Assembly (NCBI RefSeq): GCF_009938165.1
Contig: NZ_AP019650.1
Span: 930,001-994,000, forward strand
Reading direction: 5' to 3'
DNA length: 64,000 nt
From: Vibrio taketomensis
GTDB lineage: Bacteria > Pseudomonadota > Gammaproteobacteria > Enterobacterales > Vibrionaceae
Of this stretch, positions 1-7,975 are shown one piece after another (within the stretch, counting starts at the first letter, position 1; every line of letters starts with the position of its first letter). Position numbers and translations under genes: made by a program. The notes below the pieces were generated by a model. It did not search any database. It was not told the origin of the DNA and saw only the letters and a list, made by a program, of their open reading frames with translations.

Positions 1-1
1 G

Positions 2-598
2 TGTGACTGGCGTGCCATCGAACCCGCACCGTCAACCGCGGGCCACAACGTCTTTGTTACCGGGATTACCAATTTTGAAAATAACATCGTGCAGATGTTA
101 GATGTAGAATTATTGCTCTCTAAAATCTATCCCCTTTCAGAATCGGCACGCATCCCCATCTTGACGGATGTACAACGTGAACGACTCAAAGCACTCAATA
201 TTTTACTGGTTGATGACTCGAGCATTGCGCGTAAACAACTCGCAACAGCATTAGATAGCATCAATATCCCCTATAAAATTTGCACCCATGGGGCAGAAGC
301 ACTTGCGTGCATGCGGCAAGCAGCCGATAACGGCCAACCCATTGATTTATTGGTCAGCGACATTGAAATGCCTGGACTCGATGGCTACGAACTTGCTTTT
401 GAAACTCAAAATAGTCCGCAACTTCGCCACACGTATATTATTTTGCATACCTCCTTATCCAGTGAGATTTGCCTTGAACGAGCCAATCAAGTTGGTGCAC
501 ATGAAGCACTAGAAAAATTTAATGCGGGTGATTTGATTAAAGCTATGCTGCGAGGAGCCGATCAAATAGCAAAAGAACGGGAGAACATTGCTGATTAG
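2..598 (+). CDS. cheV: Chemotaxis coupling protein CheV, C-terminal part (5' end outside window)
   Basis: The reading frame is open from base 2, before any start codon, so the gene begins upstream of the window. The first visible residues (CDWRAIEPAP, then GHNVFVTGITNF) and IVQMLDVELLLSKIYP are the end of a CheW-like coupling domain. A receiver domain follows (ILLVDDSSIARKQL, phospho-acceptor Asp in LLVSDIEMPGLDGYE, then a Thr/Ser pair in ILHTSLSS). CheW followed by a receiver is the CheV architecture; it couples chemoreceptors to CheA and is tuned by phosphorylation. The conserved Lys expected near the end is present in LEKFNAGDL. The internal Met at 89 lies inside the coupling domain and is not the real start. 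Confidence 0.9.
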   Translation, partial: CDWRAIEPAPSTAGHNVFVTGITNFENNIVQMLDVELLLSKIYPLSESARIPILTDVQRERLKALNILLVDDSSIARKQLATALDSINIPYKICTHGAEALACMRQAADNGQPIDLLVSDIEMPGLDGYELAFETQNSPQLRHTYIILHTSLSSEICLERANQVGAHEALEKFNAGDLIKAMLRGADQIAKERENIAD

Positions 599-782
599 CT
601 TATTACTCATTGTATCAGCAACTAATGAGTTAAATCGCAATTCTTGCTCGGCTTTGTAATGCACACTGTACCAAGGTTGGTAGTTTGTTTACTGTTAAAC
701 AGAGTGAGAGCAATACGCGTCGAGCGTTACATTACTTAACATGGAAAACGGTACCGTATTACCCCAGTGACCTTATATCAAT

Positions 783-1811
783 TTGGCAAACGAAATGACT
801 GAAGATGTGTTTAAAAAGTCGACCGCGAACTTAAAAAAAGCGGTTCCACTAATGATGAAGAATCATGTTGCGGCAACCCCAGCAAACTACGCTTTGTGGT
901 ATACCTACGTAGACAACAGCATTCCTCGTCTTAATCATGAGCTTGAAAGCGTCATTGAAAGTTATGGTATTTGCCCACCAGCTGCTGGTGATCAACTTTA
1001 TCAGCGCCATGTCGCATCACAAGTCGAGACAAAGCTCAGTGACTTGCGTGCCAATATTGAAATTCTTGTTGGTGAAATCGCCAGTTCGATGAGTGATACC
1101 CTCAGTGATACTTCGCAGTTTTCAGACATGATTGATAAAAGCTTTAAAAACCTTGAACGAGTTGAAAATGAAAACATGTCTATCGACGATGTCATGGGTG
1201 TGATACGTCAACTCGTTGCTGAATCACGAGATATTCGTCATTCAACCAGTTTCCTTTCGAGCCAACTCACCACTGCCAGCAGCGAAATCACCAAGCTTAA
1301 AAACCAACTAGCTGAGGTTCAGCGTGAAGCCCTATTCGATAGTTTATCTGGACTTTATAACCGTCGCTCGTTTGATAATGACATTCGAACTCTTTGCCAA
1401 AGTGGGCAAAGTTTCTGTTTGATTCTTGCCGATATCGATCACTTTAAAACATACAATGATAACTACGGTCATTTGTTTGGTGATTCGGTCATTCGTGGAT
1501 TATCTCGTCGTCTTCAAAGTAGCTGTCGTGATGGTATTATCGCGTATCGCTTTGGTGGTGAGGAGTTTGCGCTAATTGTCCCAAATCGCGCGATGCGCGT
1601 TGCCCGGCAGTTTGCAGAAAGTCTGCGTCGTGCGGTTGAAAAACTCTCGATTAAAGATCGCAGAAGCGGTAAACAAGTGGGTAACATTACGGCCTCATTT
1701 GGCGTAAGCGAGCGCATTGAAAATGAAAGCGCCGAGCAACTCATCGAACGTACTGACCATCTGTTGTATGAAGCGAAACAATTAGGTCGAAACCGCGTAA
1801 TGCCGATCTAA
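783..1811 (+). CDS. Diguanylate cyclase (GGEEF)
   Basis: A 342-residue protein with a helical N-terminal region (about 1-170, predicted coiled coil near EITKLKNQLAEVQREA) and a C-terminal GGDEF domain (about 180-340). The domain carries the DxLTGLxNRR-type entry (DSLSGLYNRRSF) and the signature YRFGGEEFALIV, so it should make c-di-GMP. The position of the RxxD inhibitory site reads RDGI, so product inhibition at that site is doubtful. No membrane segment is visible, so it is probably cytosolic. The frame starts with TTG at 783; an ATG four codons later (795) is an equally possible start, and neither has a strong ribosome binding site. It is one of four c-di-GMP-type genes in the window. Confidence 0.88.
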   Translation: MANEMTEDVFKKSTANLKKAVPLMMKNHVAATPANYALWYTYVDNSIPRLNHELESVIESYGICPPAAGDQLYQRHVASQVETKLSDLRANIEILVGEIASSMSDTLSDTSQFSDMIDKSFKNLERVENENMSIDDVMGVIRQLVAESRDIRHSTSFLSSQLTTASSEITKLKNQLAEVQREALFDSLSGLYNRRSFDNDIRTLCQSGQSFCLILADIDHFKTYNDNYGHLFGDSVIRGLSRRLQSSCRDGIIAYRFGGEEFALIVPNRAMRVARQFAESLRRAVEKLSIKDRRSGKQVGNITASFGVSERIENESAEQLIERTDHLLYEAKQLGRNRVMPI

Positions 1812-1875
1812 CTGCTACGCAATTATATGAAATCTCGTCTATTCTTTAGCCGTAAAGGATAGAAGGAGAAATAGG

Positions 1876-2142
1876 ATGACAAGATTACCTCTTACGCTAG
1901 TCGGGCTAGTTTCACTGGGCGGCTTAACCGCATGCAGTATGGATGACTCACCATATAAGAAAACCGAATATAGCATGGCATCCAATCCTGCGGCTGTGTA
2001 CTGCGTGCAACAAGACGGCAAACTCGAAACCATCACGGAAAATTCCCAACGCGTCACCTACTGCGTACTGCCTGACGGCAAAAAAGTGGAGCAATGGGAA
2101 TATTATCTAGAACGTCATCATCAAGAGAAAGATGACCAATAA
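1876..2142 (+). CDS. Small DUF333-like lipoprotein
   Basis: An 88-residue protein with a lipoprotein signal: basic MTR, a hydrophobic stretch, and lipobox LTAC with the lipidated Cys near residue 20. The mature part contains a DUF333-like core (NPAAVYCVQQDGKLE ... RVTYCVLPDGKKVEQWEYY) with two further cysteines. A good Shine-Dalgarno (AGAAGGAGA) precedes the ATG. It is likely an outer- or inner-membrane-anchored periplasmic protein of unknown function. It is convergent with the next gene, with only six bases between the two stops. Confidence 0.8.
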   Translation: MTRLPLTLVGLVSLGGLTACSMDDSPYKKTEYSMASNPAAVYCVQQDGKLETITENSQRVTYCVLPDGKKVEQWEYYLERHHQEKDDQ

Positions 2143-2148
2143 TATCTG

Positions 2149-2976
2149 CTAGGCACTCACTTTTTTTCCTTCAGGATCAAAACGGCGGTTTAAGTCTAAT
2201 AAGCGCTGATTATATTCATTGAGCAGAGCGCCATCGGCATAATTGGCGCTCGCATCGGTTTGTTGAATAATCTGCTCGAAACGTTCTAATACCGGTAACT
2301 CTTGTCGTAGTAGCGGATGTGCCTTCAATTGTTGCAATGCATCGAGCGTTATCCTCATCGGCTCAGTACGCACTTGTTTTAACTGGTGGTTAAACACACC
2401 GCTCTCCAAACCTTCCAAGTAAATGCGATAATACGTCAGCTTTTCAATCAGCAAAAATGCCTCACCATCTTGTGTTTGATACGGATATGGCACCGTAATG
2501 TGTTGCGAAACATCTAATGGTACAGTCAAAAACAACCCAGCTTGTCGTGCACGCTCTGTCAATCGATTGAGTAACCCTTGTTCCGGCATGAGTCGTTCAA
2601 TATCAAAAATACGCTGGATATGGTAATCATTGGAACACATGCGCACGTTGACGTGCTGTCTAGACTGACACAAACCGCTTTTAATTAATTCTGAGGATGC
2701 GTTGGCAATATTTTCAACCGTCGTCGTCGAACGCGATTCGATCAATACCTGCGTCTGAGGTAAGTAATTCGCCCATTCAGGCCAATGAGTGACAAACGCT
2801 TGAAACATCGCTTCCGCTTCTGAGATCAACTGCCCTTCGAGTCGGCCACCACAAAAGATCAGCACATATGAGCTCGACGTGCGAGTTTTCAGCTCCTGGA
2901 CAAGAGTCTTCACCCTAGAAAGACTTTCCTCCGTTAGCTGGCTATCCACCAAACGCTTACCCAACACTAATATCAC
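2149..2976 (-). CDS. YdcF/SanA-like DUF218 domain protein
   Basis: A 275-residue protein opening with ILVLGKRLVDSQLT, the N-terminal strand of the DUF218 (YdcF/ElyC/SanA) fold. Further family-like segments are VLIFCGGRLEGQLISEAEAM, VLIESRSTTTVENIANAS (the ExxSxxTxEN signature) and RMCSNDYHIQRI. These proteins often act in envelope integrity or bind SAM, but no substrate can be read here. Unlike ElyC it has no N-terminal membrane anchor. The start is GTG at 2974-2976, which sits inside a perfect 10-bp inverted repeat (2967-2976/2981-2990). Confidence 0.75.
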   Translation of the reverse strand: MILVLGKRLVDSQLTEESLSRVKTLVQELKTRTSSSYVLIFCGGRLEGQLISEAEAMFQAFVTHWPEWANYLPQTQVLIESRSTTTVENIANASSELIKSGLCQSRQHVNVRMCSNDYHIQRIFDIERLMPEQGLLNRLTERARQAGLFLTVPLDVSQHITVPYPYQTQDGEAFLLIEKLTYYRIYLEGLESGVFNHQLKQVRTEPMRITLDALQQLKAHPLLRQELPVLERFEQIIQQTDASANYADGALLNEYNQRLLDLNRRFDPEGKKVSA

Positions 2977-2990
2977 TTCCGTGATATTAG
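2967..2990. repeat. Inverted repeat covering the start codon of the YdcF-like gene
   Basis: CTAATATCAC-TTCC-GTGATATTAG is a perfect 10-bp inverted repeat with a 4-base loop. The GTG start of the minus-strand DUF218 gene lies in one arm. It could be an operator or a translation-limiting hairpin; the sequence does not decide between them. Confidence 0.5.
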
Positions 2991-3134
2991 CTGAGAGGTG
3001 CCCACTTTTATTCCATTTTCCACTGCCCTATCGTTCCTTTTGTAATGATACCCTCGCGCTCCCTGCGAAATTCGCTTCTTGAGGTTATTTAGGTTTATAG
3101 TTTAATTGTGAATCATCATTGTTGGGATAATGCC

Positions 3135-4511
3135 ATGCTGTCTATCTTCGATATATTCAAAATTGGTGTTGGGCCGTCTAGCTCACACACCAACGGTCCA
3201 ATGCTCGCAGGTTATGATTTCTCCCAGCGAATTAGTGATTCCGGCCTTACGCAACACGTGACCAGAATTGAAGTTAACCTTTATGGTTCTCTTTCATTAA
3301 CAGGCAAAGGACATCATACCGATCGTGCAACGATTTTAGGCTTGCTTGGTAATCGCCCCGATACGATAAAAGTCGGCAGTGCTAAGCATGCACTACAGCA
3401 GACAATCGACCAAAAACGCCTACCATTATCTGAAAGTCACACTATACATTTTGATTATCACACCGACTTACTCTTTCACCTTAACAATTTACCACTTCAC
3501 GAAAATGGCATGACCATCATTGCCTTTGATTCAGAGTCAGCGCCCATTTTAAAGCAAACGTACTACTCAATTGGTGGCGGTTTTATCGCAACCGAGCAAC
3601 AAATGTTGCACGGCATGTCCGAGACTCATATTGAGGTACCTTGTGATTTTGCCAACGCGGAGCAAATGCTCGACGAGGCAGAAAAACTAGGATTAAGCCT
3701 CAGCGCTTTCGTACTTAGAAATGAAGCGTGTTTTCATTCAGATAACGAGATAGAACAAAAAGCGAATCAAATCTGGAAAGTGATGCAGCTTTGCATGCAG
3801 CGTGGGTTTGATACCGAAGGTATTTTAGAGGGCGGACTGAACGTGACGCGTCGTGCCCCCAATCTGAAGAAAAAATTAGAGTCAAATCAAGAGCTCGAAT
3901 CTGATCCTATGGTGATCATGGATTGGATTAATCTATTCGCTTTTGCGATAAGTGAAGAAAATGCCGCAGGCGGTCAAGTGGTTACCTCACCAACCAATGG
4001 CGCTGCAGGCGTTATCCCTGCGGTTTTGATGTATTACGATCAATTTATCCACCCGCTAGATACCAAACAGCTCATCGATTTCTTATCTGTCGCCGGAGCC
4101 ATTGGGATTCTCTATAAAATGAACGCCTCCATTTCCGGTGCAGAAGTCGGTTGCCAAGGGGAAATTGGCGTCTCATCTTCGATGGCTGCAGCAGGGCTCA
4201 CCTCGCTTCGAGGCGGTAGCAATGAGCAAATCTGTATTGCGGCAGAAATTGCTATGGAGCACTCTCTGGGCATGACCTGTGACCCAATTGGCGGCCTAGT
4301 CCAAGTGCCTTGTATTGAGCGTAATGCGATGGGTGCAATGAAAGCGATCAATGCTTCTCGCATGGCTCTTAAGCGCACCAGCAAAACACTCATATCCTTA
4401 GATAAAGTAATAGAAACCATGTATCTGACGGGTAAAGATATGCATCGTAACTATCGTGAAACCTCGTTAGGCGGCTTAGCGCTCATTCATCTCGCCCCGC
4501 CTTGTGAATAA
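3135..4511 (+). CDS. sdaA: L-serine dehydratase, iron-sulphur type
   Basis: A single-chain bacterial L-serine ammonia-lyase that converts L-serine to pyruvate and ammonia. The N-terminus MLSIFDIFKIGVGPSSSHT is the family's opening motif, which is why I choose the ATG at 3135 over the GTG nine codons upstream (3108). The [4Fe-4S] cysteines are visible in EVGCQGEIGVSSSMAAAGL and GMTCDPIGGLVQVPCIERNA. The length, about 458 residues, is normal for SdaA/SdaB. It stands alone, between a minus-strand gene and a peptide transporter. Assignment to sdaA rather than sdaB is by convention only. Confidence 0.92.
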   Translation: MLSIFDIFKIGVGPSSSHTNGPMLAGYDFSQRISDSGLTQHVTRIEVNLYGSLSLTGKGHHTDRATILGLLGNRPDTIKVGSAKHALQQTIDQKRLPLSESHTIHFDYHTDLLFHLNNLPLHENGMTIIAFDSESAPILKQTYYSIGGGFIATEQQMLHGMSETHIEVPCDFANAEQMLDEAEKLGLSLSAFVLRNEACFHSDNEIEQKANQIWKVMQLCMQRGFDTEGILEGGLNVTRRAPNLKKKLESNQELESDPMVIMDWINLFAFAISEENAAGGQVVTSPTNGAAGVIPAVLMYYDQFIHPLDTKQLIDFLSVAGAIGILYKMNASISGAEVGCQGEIGVSSSMAAAGLTSLRGGSNEQICIAAEIAMEHSLGMTCDPIGGLVQVPCIERNAMGAMKAINASRMALKRTSKTLISLDKVIETMYLTGKDMHRNYRETSLGGLALIHLAPPCE

Positions 4512-4535
4512 CGATCGAATATCGCGTTTTTTGTT

Positions 4536-4554
4536 GGCATTGTTATGCAATGCC
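4536..4554 (+). terminator. Weak hairpin after serine dehydratase
   Basis: GGCATTG-TTATG-CAATGCC forms a 7-bp stem about 25 bases after the stop. It is followed by only a loose ATTTATT tract, so termination is possible but weak. Confidence 0.35.
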
Positions 4555-4653
4555 ATTTATTACTAAAGTTCGCGATAACCTACCACCATAGAGTTATACA
4601 CAAACCAAGCAATACTACTCACAATGCATAACATGCTAGAGTAAAACACCACC

Positions 4654-4669
4654 AAGCAAACGTTTGCCA
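4654..4669. promoter_or_regulatory. PurR-like operator upstream of the POT transporter
   Basis: AAGCAAACGTTTGCCA contains the perfect 12-bp palindrome GCAAACGTTTGC. From memory the gamma-proteobacterial PurR box is close to ANGCAANCGNTTNCNT; this site differs only at the last base. It lies about 115 bases before the start of the peptide transporter. Other LacI/GalR-family repressors bind similar CG-centred palindromes, so the factor is inferred. Confidence 0.6.
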
Positions 4670-4783
4670 GTTAATTCAGAATAAAATCCTACTAAAATGT
4701 GGGGAAATTTCGTGCATCAGGAATTTTTTCTGACATAATCATCCGCCTTTCCGTTAAAACGAACTAAATCACGAGAGAAAGTT

Positions 4784-6262
4784 ATGTGGAATAGGCTCAA
4801 CAAGTCGATGATGTTCTGCCAAATGATGTTTGGCTTGTCTTTTTACGGTGTCATGGTAATCCTGACTCGCTTCTTCCTAGAGGACCTAGGTTACAGCGAA
4901 GCAGACACTATGATGGTTGTCGGTGCATTCTCTTCAATCGGTCCGCTATTTGCTATCGCGGGTGGCTTTATTGCCGACAAATTTTTGGGCGCTTACCGCT
5001 CACTTACCATTTCTTACGCAACCTTTACGGTCGGCTACCTTCTTTTGATCCTTGGTTCATCTGCAACCAATGTTCCTATGAGCTTAGTGGGTATTGCATT
5101 AGCGAGTTACGGTCGTGGTCTGATGTCACCATCGTACCCTAGCCTTTACAAGCGAACTTTTAAAACTCAAGAAGACTTTGAAAACGGCTACCCTGTAAAC
5201 TATTCAGTAAACAACGTTGGTGCACTATTAGGTCAATACCTATTCCCAATGTTTGTGCTTGTGATCGGCTTCCACGGTAGTTTTACCCTATCTGCGGTAA
5301 TGGCAGTGCTTGCACTAATCACATTGATCATGTTCAGAAAACCACTTGTTGGCGTTGCTGCAGACATTGACCAAAAGCCTGTAGGGTTCACCAACTGGGT
5401 AGCATTCATCACGCTATCTGCGGGTATGGTTGGCTTAGTATTCTTCATGTTCTCAAACATGGATGTGGGTCAAAACATTGTTTACGCTATCGGTGGTGCA
5501 GCGATCCTATACTTCATCTCATTGATGTTTAAGTCAGGAAAAGCAGCGGCACTGAAGATGGGGACAATTCTCATTATGACCGTGCTAACCACTTGTTTCT
5601 TTGTTTATTATGGCCAAATGATGACCTCAATGACCATGGTAACCATCAACACAATGCGTGGCGATTTATTTGGCTTTATCCCAATCGCACCTGAAGCATC
5701 AATGGCAATGAACCCACTTTGGTGTATTGTTGCTGGCCCAGTGATTTCTTACACTTTCTCTCAATTAGAGAAACGTAATATCACTTTATCAACGGCAACG
5801 AAGATTGGTATCGCGTTTATCTTTACCGCAATTGCATTTGGTATTCTAACCATGGCGGTAATTAATGTTGGCGCAGACGTTATCATCCGACCAGAAACCT
5901 TCTTTGTGATCCACTTCTTCCAAGCTTTTGCTGAAGTGATCGTTGGTAGTTTGGTGGTTGCGTTTATCCTGTCAGTTGCACCAAAACATATTGAGAACTT
6001 CTCAGTATCATTGTTCTACATTGCAATGGCATTAAGTGGCATCATCGGTGCGGTTTTCTCAACCTCAATCGCGCTTGAGAAAGGCCAAGTCATTACACAA
6101 GCAGTGGTTCAGACTGTTTATGGTAACTACTTCCAGATGCTGACTATCCTTGCTGTTGTAATGGTTGTAATTGCATTAGTATCATCAGTCATTATTCGTA
6201 AGATGCTGGCAAGCGCAGAACGAGCTGAACAAGAGTTAGTGACGAGCGAGTCTGCTGCATAA
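4784..6262 (+). CDS. POT/PTR2-family peptide:H+ symporter
   Basis: A 492-residue integral inner-membrane protein with about 12-14 hydrophobic segments. The POT family is indicated by the N-terminal FGLSFYGVMVILTRFFLEDLG, GGFIADKFLGAYRS (the family's GGxxADxxxGxxxT loop) and NYSVNNVGALLGQ. The strict ExxERFSYYG motif is not preserved, which marks a divergent branch, so the substrate (di/tripeptides versus another small solute) is uncertain. The start ATG has GAGAGAAAG upstream. A PurR-like box lies in the promoter region and a strong terminator follows. Confidence 0.82.
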   Translation: MWNRLNKSMMFCQMMFGLSFYGVMVILTRFFLEDLGYSEADTMMVVGAFSSIGPLFAIAGGFIADKFLGAYRSLTISYATFTVGYLLLILGSSATNVPMSLVGIALASYGRGLMSPSYPSLYKRTFKTQEDFENGYPVNYSVNNVGALLGQYLFPMFVLVIGFHGSFTLSAVMAVLALITLIMFRKPLVGVAADIDQKPVGFTNWVAFITLSAGMVGLVFFMFSNMDVGQNIVYAIGGAAILYFISLMFKSGKAAALKMGTILIMTVLTTCFFVYYGQMMTSMTMVTINTMRGDLFGFIPIAPEASMAMNPLWCIVAGPVISYTFSQLEKRNITLSTATKIGIAFIFTAIAFGILTMAVINVGADVIIRPETFFVIHFFQAFAEVIVGSLVVAFILSVAPKHIENFSVSLFYIAMALSGIIGAVFSTSIALEKGQVITQAVVQTVYGNYFQMLTILAVVMVVIALVSSVIIRKMLASAERAEQELVTSESAA

Positions 6263-6282
6263 CCTCGCAATCAAAATAAACA

Positions 6283-6315
6283 AGCCCCAGTCCAATGACT
6301 GGGGCTTTCTTTTTC
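6283..6315 (+). terminator. Rho-independent terminator of the POT transporter
   Basis: AGCCCCAGT-CCAATG-ACTGGGGCT is a 9-bp GC-rich stem followed by TTCTTTTTC, 20 bases past the stop. Confidence 0.9.
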
Positions 6316-6385
6316 AGTTTACAGGCACATCAAGAATGAGTGCGATGTCGTTGCTGTATTCTGTTCGTTGCTAGCGAAAACAGAA

Positions 6386-6742
6386 TTAATCGCGCTCACG
6401 CGCACGATATTCATAGCTCACGCTGATCACTGGTTGGTAAGCAATCGCGCCTTCGCTGGTTACAATTTCTTCAATCTGTACTTGTGAGTTGAGAAGCTCA
6501 AAAGAGTTGATGTCGACTTGGTCGTTAGTATTCCAATAAACGTTTTTACTCAACTCAATAGAATCCATTTCATTGACGCTCATGATCATACTGCGTCCGG
6601 ATTCAAGTGCTGCCGGCTTTGAGTCATATGCATTACCCGTCATGGTGCTGTTTTTCATAATGGTTGCGTAAGGACCACTCAATCCCGCCACGGCGACTGA
6701 GCTGAAAAGTAACACGCTTGCGATGCTGGCTAATTTAATCAT
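6386..6742 (-). CDS. Secreted small protein, DUF3316-like
   Basis: A 118-residue protein with a clear Sec signal peptide (MIKLASIASVLLFSSVAVAG, cleavage likely after AVA), so it is probably periplasmic. The mature part is a small beta-rich sequence (VEIT/SYEYRAR end) resembling the Vibrio DUF3316 family, whose role is unknown. AAGGAG stands just upstream of the ATG. It is convergent with the POT transporter gene. The family call is from recognition of the short pattern and is moderate. Confidence 0.65.
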   Translation of the reverse strand: MIKLASIASVLLFSSVAVAGLSGPYATIMKNSTMTGNAYDSKPAALESGRSMIMSVNEMDSIELSKNVYWNTNDQVDINSFELLNSQVQIEEIVTSEGAIAYQPVISVSYEYRARERD

Positions 6743-7131
6743 AATTATCTCCTTTGCTTACCGAAAATCAGACTCCTCACTGCCGTCTGATATTTAAATA
6801 GTACGTTACAGAAGACCTCTCGGTGATAGAATTAATTGCACGTGTACGTCAAAAAATTTGTATGACATTCATTTGCCATGTCCTATGCCAAAGTGCTGAA
6901 AACTTGGTCTAAATTCTGCTTTTATGCCAAAACAGAATGATTTTTAATGGTTAATTTGATTCGCGAAGCAAATAATCTATTTGTTATTGATAAATTTATT
7001 AGAGTAGATTGTTATAAGACCAGAACAAAATCTTCTTAAAATTTAACCTGTGCTATTTGGGCTATCACAATTCATGCATTTACCAATAAATCCTGCTATG
7101 ATTCGCGCCCAACAAATTTCAGGGTGCTCGC
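6743..7131. other. Intergenic region with divergent promoters
   Basis: This holds the upstream regions of the minus-strand secreted protein and the plus-strand DUF2986 gene. It is AT-rich, with no convincing reading frame, and I could not pick out a specific operator. Confidence 0.4.
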
Positions 7132-7329
7132 ATGAACCGTAAAAAGCGTATCAACCAAATATTAAAAGCGAAACAGAAGAGGGCGAACGCCAAATTGCAC
7201 AACAGCAATAAGCCGCGCTACATTTCTAAAGCTGAGCGTGCCAAAATGGAAGCAGAAGAGCAGCACGAAGCGCCTAACGAAGTGCAAGAAGCTGTATCTG
7301 TAGACGCTGAAAACCAGCAAGACGCGTAA
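7132..7329 (+). CDS. DUF2986 small basic protein
   Basis: A 65-residue, highly charged protein. The N-terminal two thirds (MNRKKRINQILKAKQKRANAKLH, then KPRYISKAERAKMEAEE) matches the short DUF2986 family common in Vibrio and Shewanella; the C-terminal tail is acidic. It has no signal peptide or membrane segment and is probably cytosolic, possibly nucleic-acid associated given the basic N-terminus, but the function is unknown. Confidence 0.75.
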   Translation: MNRKKRINQILKAKQKRANAKLHNSNKPRYISKAERAKMEAEEQHEAPNEVQEAVSVDAENQQDA

Positions 7330-7340
7330 CCATCTCGCCT

Positions 7341-7375
7341 CCGTATCTCAACAATGTACATTGGCTGAGATACGG
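7341..7375. repeat. Inverted repeat between DUF2986 and the NYN gene
   Basis: CCGTATCTCA ... TGAGATACGG is a perfect 10-bp inverted repeat with a 15-base loop between convergent genes. There is no T-tract on either side, so it is a weak terminator candidate at best. Confidence 0.45.
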
Positions 7376-7420
7376 AAGTGACGGCAACCCAAATAACTCA
7401 CGCGCTTCGCGTTAGCGCAA

Positions 7421-7900
7421 CTATTTATTCAGTAACAGCGAATGATCGATAGGAATATAACGGTCACAAACATCAATTAGGTTTTGAGCGGTAAGGTCAG
7501 GTACTGAGTAAACATCTACCTTTGTATTGAAACGTTGCTGCACTCTTTCTACCAACATTTCAAAATCACCATCACCAGAAAGTAAAATCACACGATCGAC
7601 ATTGGCAGCAGCCTCATACACGTCTAATGCAATGCCTACATCCCAATCACCTTTTGCGCTACCATCACTGCGTTGAATAAGTGGTTTTAGACAAACCTTA
7701 AAACCAATACCACGCAAAATATGATGGAACTGGCGTTGTTTCGGATCTGGGGAAGCAATAGCGTAGGCATTAGCCTGAATGATCTCAAACTCTTGGCTGA
7801 CTTTGGTCCAAAATTTGTTGTAGTCAAAATGGGCTTGATAGCTCTGTTTCGCGGTATAGTAGATGTTCTGCACATCCACAAAAATCGCTACTCTTTCCAT
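7421..7900 (-). CDS. NYN-domain (LabA/DUF88-type) protein, predicted RNase
   Basis: A 159-residue PIN-like fold of the NYN type. The acidic residues that bind metal in this family are visible in VAIFVDVQNIYY (Asp 9 and Asn 12), GDWDVGIALDVYEAA and LLSGDGDFEMLVERV. The whole protein is one domain, the usual length for LabA-like proteins. A ribonuclease role is known for some family members; the target here is unknown. It is monocistronic, with its own upstream region before the HD-GYP gene. Confidence 0.8.
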   Translation of the reverse strand: MERVAIFVDVQNIYYTAKQSYQAHFDYNKFWTKVSQEFEIIQANAYAIASPDPKQRQFHHILRGIGFKVCLKPLIQRSDGSAKGDWDVGIALDVYEAAANVDRVILLSGDGDFEMLVERVQQRFNTKVDVYSVPDLTAQNLIDVCDRYIPIDHSLLLNK

Positions 7901-7975
7901 AGTTAATTACTCTTTATATATCCGAGTAAATAGTACCAGTATGGATGAGAGAACGCAGCCGATTAATTTCACTCT

